A stretch of DNA of 64,000 nucleotides, from positions 78,465,980-78,529,979 of the forward strand of contig CP136063.1 in NCBI GenBank assembly GCA_032622095.1, written 5' to 3'. A program made the translations under genes and the position numbers. The notes below the pieces were generated by a model, which had not been told where the DNA came from, ran no database searches, and saw nothing but the letters and a program-made list of their open reading frames with translations. Below, in pieces: positions 58,936 to 64,000 of this stretch. The DNA comes from Siphonodentalium dalli. Lineage: Eukaryota > Mollusca > Scaphopoda > Gadilida > Siphonodentaliidae. How positions within the stretch are numbered: the first letter of the stretch is position 1; every line of letters begins with the position of its first letter.

Positions 58936-61085
58936 TTACAAGATATCAAATATGACATTTCCTATTAATGCGATGCCCATGTAACAATGACAAATTTGAC
59001 TAAGTTGACCATACCGGTAGGCTGTACTGCATGAAAGAATCAACATATTTGGGGGAGGGGGGGGTACATGTTCTCCAGCTGAGAATATCACCATATAATT
59101 TGACATGGCTTAATATTTCTGATTGGACAATTGAACACATAACTTTAGAAATGCTCTATTGCAACTGCATGCAGATAATATGAATTGTGTTGATTTGGGG
59201 AACACTACCATGCATGTAAAAGTGGAAGATTCAGGTTGAATAAATACAATTAAATGGAGTGTACGTCCATCTGAATTTGATGACATTGTTTTGAGGTACA
59301 AAAATGTCTATAACTCAAACAATAATTAGCCTATTAACTAAACTGAAAAAAAAAGGTTTTCAGATTTGTGATCCCAATAGATGAGTTCTACAAATAAGAT
59401 AAAAAGTGAAAGGACGAATTTGAAATTTCCATGCACTAAACCAATAGTCACAGTGCCACATATGCAGGCACACTGCGCCAACACACACGCTGACACAGAC
59501 TGCAGACAAATTTAAACTTAAAGACAACGTAAAAATGTAAACAAAAATAAAAGTTAAAACATTCTTTAAAAGTTGCAACAAAACAAAAATAACAACTGTA
59601 GTACGCAAGGATTGCATATAAACGACGTATTTTCTCAGTTATAAAAGTGGCTGGGTAGTCTTCCTTGCTTTTGGTTGAGAATGTTGACCAAAAACGATGT
59701 ACCAGTATTTCCATTCACTCGTATTCGTCGGAATTTGACACTGACAGACCGATTAAAATAAATCAGAATAAAGTCAACAACCGTTATTAAAATGAAATAA
59801 ACGTAACAATCACCAAGATTAATACTCGGTGAATATATAGATCACGTCAGTTTACCTCTACAGGCTCTAGGTGGCCGGTGAGTCATTTGATACAAAAAAC
59901 ATTCATTCGATTTCTGTATTCCTCGTGTATTTACCATTTCAAATACGGCGCCTGTCCTACCAGGAGGATCGATAACTCTACCAAGACGATTACACAAATA
60001 TGATTGGGTGAGCCATCCTGTTATTTATGATCCTTGATAAAATGGTGTATCTAAAGTAGTCTATACCCAACCATCCGCCGTTGACCAGCGGTAACGTCGT
60101 TCCACGTGATGCCTGACACGGCTTGTACTTGGATAGTCACTTTAAGGTTAAGCTAGTGTTTCGTGTCTATTTTTGCGCCGGCAGCTCAGCAGGGACAAAG
60201 AGCTTAATTTAGATAAGTCGGCATTGTTTATGTCTGTTTACATGTATTAATACATCGGACTCCACTTGGGTGGACATACCTTGCAGTGGAATGTACGCAA
60301 ACACGCAGAGAATAACATACACCGACCGTAGCGCCACCATGGGACCGAACGAGATGGCATACAGTACCGTGCAACATAGACATGTATGTACCAAAGTTCC
60401 AATCTCCAAGTCGATAGCTCGAGTCGAAACGGCACTGTTAACCCCTGACTTGCGGCCCTTTCTGTCAGGTGCGGTCAGCTTTTAGTAGGTCCGCAATACA
60501 TATAGCTGTACACTTAAGACTTTGGTACCGTTTGTCATGGCCACATTTGGAGTATTATTTCATGTTTATCCCTCTCTGTATAGTATAAATACTCATTACA
60601 AGTAGTTGCATGTACATTAGGAAATGTCATAGTCCGTTCGTTGAACATAGTATTCAAACTTCTCTCACCAATGCATAGGAATCCTTCTGCACTTATATAT
60701 AAGTTATATATTTTACTTTCGTCTGTCTTGTCATTTGTTCATTTATCCGAACACCCCTTCAAATGGATGGATACAGTAATATAAATTAGACATACTTTTG
60801 TAACTTGGTTGCATAATTAATTAAGTAAAGATAGGGTTATTCTAACCTATTATGTGTTCGTAGGTGCGTCTGTGGGGGGCAAATAGTATGACGACCCATT
60901 CCCTATATGTATGTGTCTGTCCTATGCCCCATAGTCTTACAACGCCCCCTTTTCTATGTATGGCCAACTTAAACTCCTCCTTTTCTATGTGTATTTATTT
61001 TATAGGTCTTCCTATAATATTTGTAATCCCTCCTTTTCTATGTTGTATTTATCTTATAAACTCCTCCTTGTCTACCCATGCATTT
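58936..61085 (+). other. No gene seen; probable MTHFS intron 2
   Basis: It contains a G-rich stretch (59051-59066) and four repeats of 'ctcctccttttctatgt'-type words at 60945-61075. The 71-codon frame at 60270 has no recognisable protein features. I searched for the missing MTHFS exon (VPGLxF, GRGxGYYD) and did not find it. Confidence 0.5.
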
Positions 61086-61290
61086 ATGTCTGGAACGTTT
61101 TCGAACCTTCGCGAATAATAGTGTAATATCAAAGGGGTCAGCGTCTACCCACGTATTTATGTCTAGAACGTTCTCGAACGTTCTCGAATAACATCTTCAC
61201 GTGTAGAATCAAAGGGGTCAGCTTCTACGAATCTACCGACTCATTTATGTCTGGAACTTTCTCGAAATAACATCTTCACGTGTAAGTGGT
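61072..61290. repeat. Three tandem ~75-85-bp units with heat-shock-element-like cores
   Basis: Each unit reads '(a)tttatgtctNgaac', an HSE-like core, 'ataacatcttcacgtgta' (units 2 and 3) and 'caaaggggtcagc' (units 1 and 2). The cores lie at 61092-61115, 61166-61189 and 61253-61266. Confidence 0.8.
61166..61189. promoter_or_regulatory. Candidate heat shock element (five contiguous nGAAn modules)
   Basis: The core GAAcgTTCtcGAAcgTTCtc followed by GAA alternates GAA and TTC every 5 bp, the arrangement bound by HSF trimers. Weaker versions sit in the flanking units. Binding is inferred from the motif only, and no target gene is visible. Confidence 0.5.
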
Positions 61291-62189
61291 CAGAACTATG
61301 AAAATCCGTAATAGTGCTTAATCAATTATCGACAAAAAGATTGACGTTTTATCCATCACCTTTATTTCAATGGCAAAAAATCATGTCGAATATTTGTCAA
61401 AATTTTCTCTAGAAAGTTTGGTGGATACGTGTAATCGAATTCTCAGGAATCTTCAACGCTCGATACCACTAAGCATGCTTTTCTCTCACAAATGCTAACA
61501 ACAGAACCGAATGGCTTCTGAGAATCTGTGTCCCCCAACAGTTACTGGTTTGTGAATAGAGTTTGGTGAACGTATGAAACCATAATTTTATATTTATACC
61601 ACTTAAAGTATTTCTGCTAACTCGCATATGTACATGCATTAGATAGAGGATCCGACAATACAGATGAACACTAATAGGGTCAGCCTGGTACATTATTCTC
61701 GTTGAATACACATTAATAGCTAATTAAAATATCTCTCGTGGTTGTTCTGAGCGTCAATTGAAAAGCACAAACATAACATAATTATGTCAGTAACTGCCGT
61801 GAGACACAAACAAAGTCTGTAGATATTTGAACATTTTCAGTTACCTGCCCCAACTGACATACATGTATGTAAACTTTAGCACATCAGGAGCATCCGCAAA
61901 ATATGAATCGAGAGGTGTCCCCCGTGTCTGGTATAATATTACCTTCATACAGGATGTGTATAATTGCTATTTTTTCTCCATATTAGTGTCGCCCTCCAAA
62001 AAAGTAAATAATGGGCTATGAATCGCCATACGGATCCAAACCATTCCGATGTAATTTATCGCAAACATAACCATTTGTACACTTCTATCAACTATACACG
62101 GGCTTATATAATTATTTGGGCACATGTATCCAGAATCTAAATAAACACTCATACAGAGTACCAGTAGTACATCACATTGGCCGAGGGGA
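61291..62189. other. No gene seen
   Basis: AT-rich sequence with no detected repeat pair or exon. Confidence 0.5.
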
Positions 62190-62610
62190 TTAAAAGGGTA
62201 CTGTACACAAAGATAGGCGATTTTTTTATTTACTCACATTGAAATAACTTTCAAGTTAGATTGTGTTCGTGTTAAATGAGTTTCGTATAAACCTAATTTA
62301 GCGAAAAAAATATTGATCTTGGAAACAAAAATATTACCATTTCAAACTACGCGCCATGTTTTTGACCTTCACCGGAGAAGACGCAGGTCGCAGGAAGAAC
62401 CGGAAGTTAATTGCTCACAGCTTCGATTGATGCATTCAATCTCTTCCATCTCACAATCTCACTCCCTATAACATACTTGACGCTTTATGACTCTTGTTTC
62501 TTTCTCTTTTTTTCCGAATCGGTTATAACGGGCCTTCTTTTGCAGGTAACATGTTTTGTTTGCAACTCAATAATGTTCGTGAACGGCCGTCGATAAAAGA
62601 CACGCAACAT
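62190..62610. mobile_element. Second copy of the 32186 element (first ~420 bp)
   Basis: It starts ttaaaagggtactgtacac and follows 32186-32600 almost base for base, with a ~13-bp insertion (gctcacagcttcg) near 62413. The right terminal repeat is not found; sequence after ~62610 differs. Confidence 0.85.
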
Positions 62611-63270
62611 ATCGTCGGTGTGCTTCGGAAATGTCGTATACTGCGAATTTTGTCATTTTGACGCGAAATATTTTTATTGCAGAATCGGATTCTACGTCAT
62701 CGATTACAGCGGGAAAAATTCAATCCTGGCTAGAAAGCCCCCGATAGAAAAAATTTATGACGTGTTCTTATTATGCATTTTTTTTATTGGTCAATTGCTT
62801 GTGCTTCCGAAATGTCGTATAAGTTATACGACATTTCTGAATTATATTTGTTGACCGCATGGTGTTATGCGTCATTTCGGAATTACGTCCCATCATTTGA
62901 AAGCGACCAAACATCGTTTGAAAGCGACCAATCCCACGACTAGAACTTAAAATCTGTGATTATTAATCATAATTGTAAGCCCAACATGTGTATATATACA
63001 CCACCATTAACAAATCCAGCCTAATTGTCCAATTGTGTTTATGCATGTATTCATTTAGATCAATAATTCTCATATTTTCAGTTTATAGCTTTCATAGCCA
63101 GTCATGGCGGACCAGGTTGAACGTGTTCCCATGATCCCATGCCCCAGCACCCCACTAGTCAACATATTTATTATTTGTATATAGCCTAATATAACATTAT
63201 ACCGTTCACGAAATATCTTGTTAAATTTTATGTTTACGCCTATGGGGTTCCATCCCTGCAAATATTCGTT
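62611..63270. other. No gene seen
   Basis: The words 'ttcggaaatgtcgtata' (62625) and 'ttccgaaatgtcgtata' (62805) with 'tatacgacatttct' (62825) form a small direct and inverted repeat cluster. 'catttgaaagcgaccaa' is duplicated at ~62894 and ~62914. The rest is unassigned. Confidence 0.5.
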
Positions 63271-64000
63271 TTCGGTGATATCTCCTCGTAATTCGGAGAT
63301 ATCTCATCGGTTTCGATGAGATATCTCCTTGGAATTGCAATTCCTAGCAGATATTTGCTTGGAATATGGTCCATTATGGAGATATCTCCTTGGATCCAAG
63401 GAGATATCTGCTTGGATTATGGAGATATCTCCTTGGATCCTAGGAGTTATCTCCTCGCAACTACGAGATATCTGCTTGAAATATTTCCAACGAGATATCT
63501 CCTTGAAACCGAGGAGATATCTCCATAATCCAAGCAGATATCTGCTCGGATTATGGAGATATCTCCTTGAAATAGTTTTCAACGAGATATCTCCTTGGAC
63601 CCAAGGAGATATCTCCATATTCTAATCAGATATCTCCTTGAAAATATTCCTAGCAGATATCTGCTTGGATTATGGAGATATCTCCATGAAAACCGCGGCC
63701 ATGAAATATTAATGATTTCTCCACAGTACATATATCTATGATCGAAATACATCCAAGCAGATATCATGCTCGGAATATGGAGATATCTCCTTGAAATATT
63801 TTTCAAGCAGATATCTCCATAATGCGAGCAGATATCTGCTTGGATCCAAGGAGATATCTCCTTGAACATATTTCATGGAGATATCTCCATAATGCGAGCA
63901 GATATCTGCTTGGACCCAAGGAGATATCTCCTTGGATCCAAGCAGATATCTGCTCGCATTATGGAGATATATCTCCTTGAAAATATTTCCGAGGAGATAT
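63271..64000. repeat. Dense array of GATATC-centred palindromes, running off the window
   Basis: About 25 GATATC sites occur in ~730 bp. Nearly all are within ggagatatctcc, gcagatatctgc or hybrid words, at intervals of roughly 20-35 bp. Linkers are also palindromic or mirrored (ttggatccaa, ttggattatgg, gaaatattt). Both strands therefore read alike, and frames on both strands give 'EISPW', 'RYLLG' and 'DISL' repeats. No gene is inferred. Confidence 0.92.

Noticed and set aside
59870-59900. Mini-exon between an ag and a gtgagt
   Set aside because: A 14-bp exon with no homology or phase support is more likely chance.
60270-60485. 71-codon + frame, possible exon
   Set aside because: There is no family resemblance and no convincing splice sites. 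It overlaps minus-strand frames of equal quality.
63304-63869. Overlapping frames on both strands with 'ISPW' and 'RYLLG' repeats
   Set aside because: They are by-products of the palindromic GATATC array. Similar peptides on both strands show it is a DNA-level pattern.

Overview
This window looks like nuclear DNA from an invertebrate animal, most likely a marine bivalve or other mollusc. It is AT-rich. Three conserved animal genes are split by GT-AG introns, and most of the remaining sequence is short inverted-repeat transposons, tandem arrays and truncated LINEs. Mollusc-like short words (tacatgtatgt, aggcctac) and 'gtccgtccgtc' repeat families recur throughout. No prokaryotic operon, tRNA, rRNA or CRISPR array is supported.

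Layout: 1-9633 is a near-perfect tandem array built from a 646-bp unit with terminal inverted repeats (A) alternating with one or two copies of an ~845-bp unit (B). 10242-19145 (+) is a complete five-exon gene for the RNA polymerase III subunit RPC7 (POLR3G/POLR3GL type, 222 aa); its introns hold a ~230-bp minisatellite and several palindromic MITEs. 19146-34200 has no gene I can support and is a dense bed of foldback or MITE-like elements, including a cluster of ~218-280-bp palindromes at 29.9-31.8 kb. 34680-39312 (-) is a two-exon LysM-domain membrane protein (LYSMD3/4 type) whose intron holds an 8-bp-TSD hAT element nested in another TIR element. 39741 onward (+) is MTHFS (5-formyltetrahydrofolate cyclo-ligase), divergent from the LysM gene. 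Exon 1 is at 39741-39860 and exon 2 at 55297-55549; the last exon is not seen before 64000.

The 15.4-kb MTHFS intron 1 is almost filled by a ~12.1-kb inverted-repeat (foldback) structure at 43143-55279. Its outer ends match, a TSD-like word flanks it, the arms carry internal tandem repeats, and the loop is a 43-46-bp minisatellite. A 5'-truncated LINE sits in the left arm only, while the right arm keeps the empty site. The right end of the structure lies 17 bp before the MTHFS exon 2 acceptor.

The last 8 kb (probably MTHFS intron 2) holds a decayed LINE (57.2-58.9 kb), three tandem ~80-bp units each carrying a heat-shock-element-like motif (61.09-61.27 kb), a second copy of a repeat seen at 32.2 kb, and a striking array of about 25 GATATC-centred palindromes running off the window end (63.27-64.0 kb).

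The three genes act in unrelated housekeeping processes: Pol III transcription, a LysM endomembrane or Golgi-type protein, and folate one-carbon metabolism. Calls were made by reading the sequence and recalling families; no database search was run.
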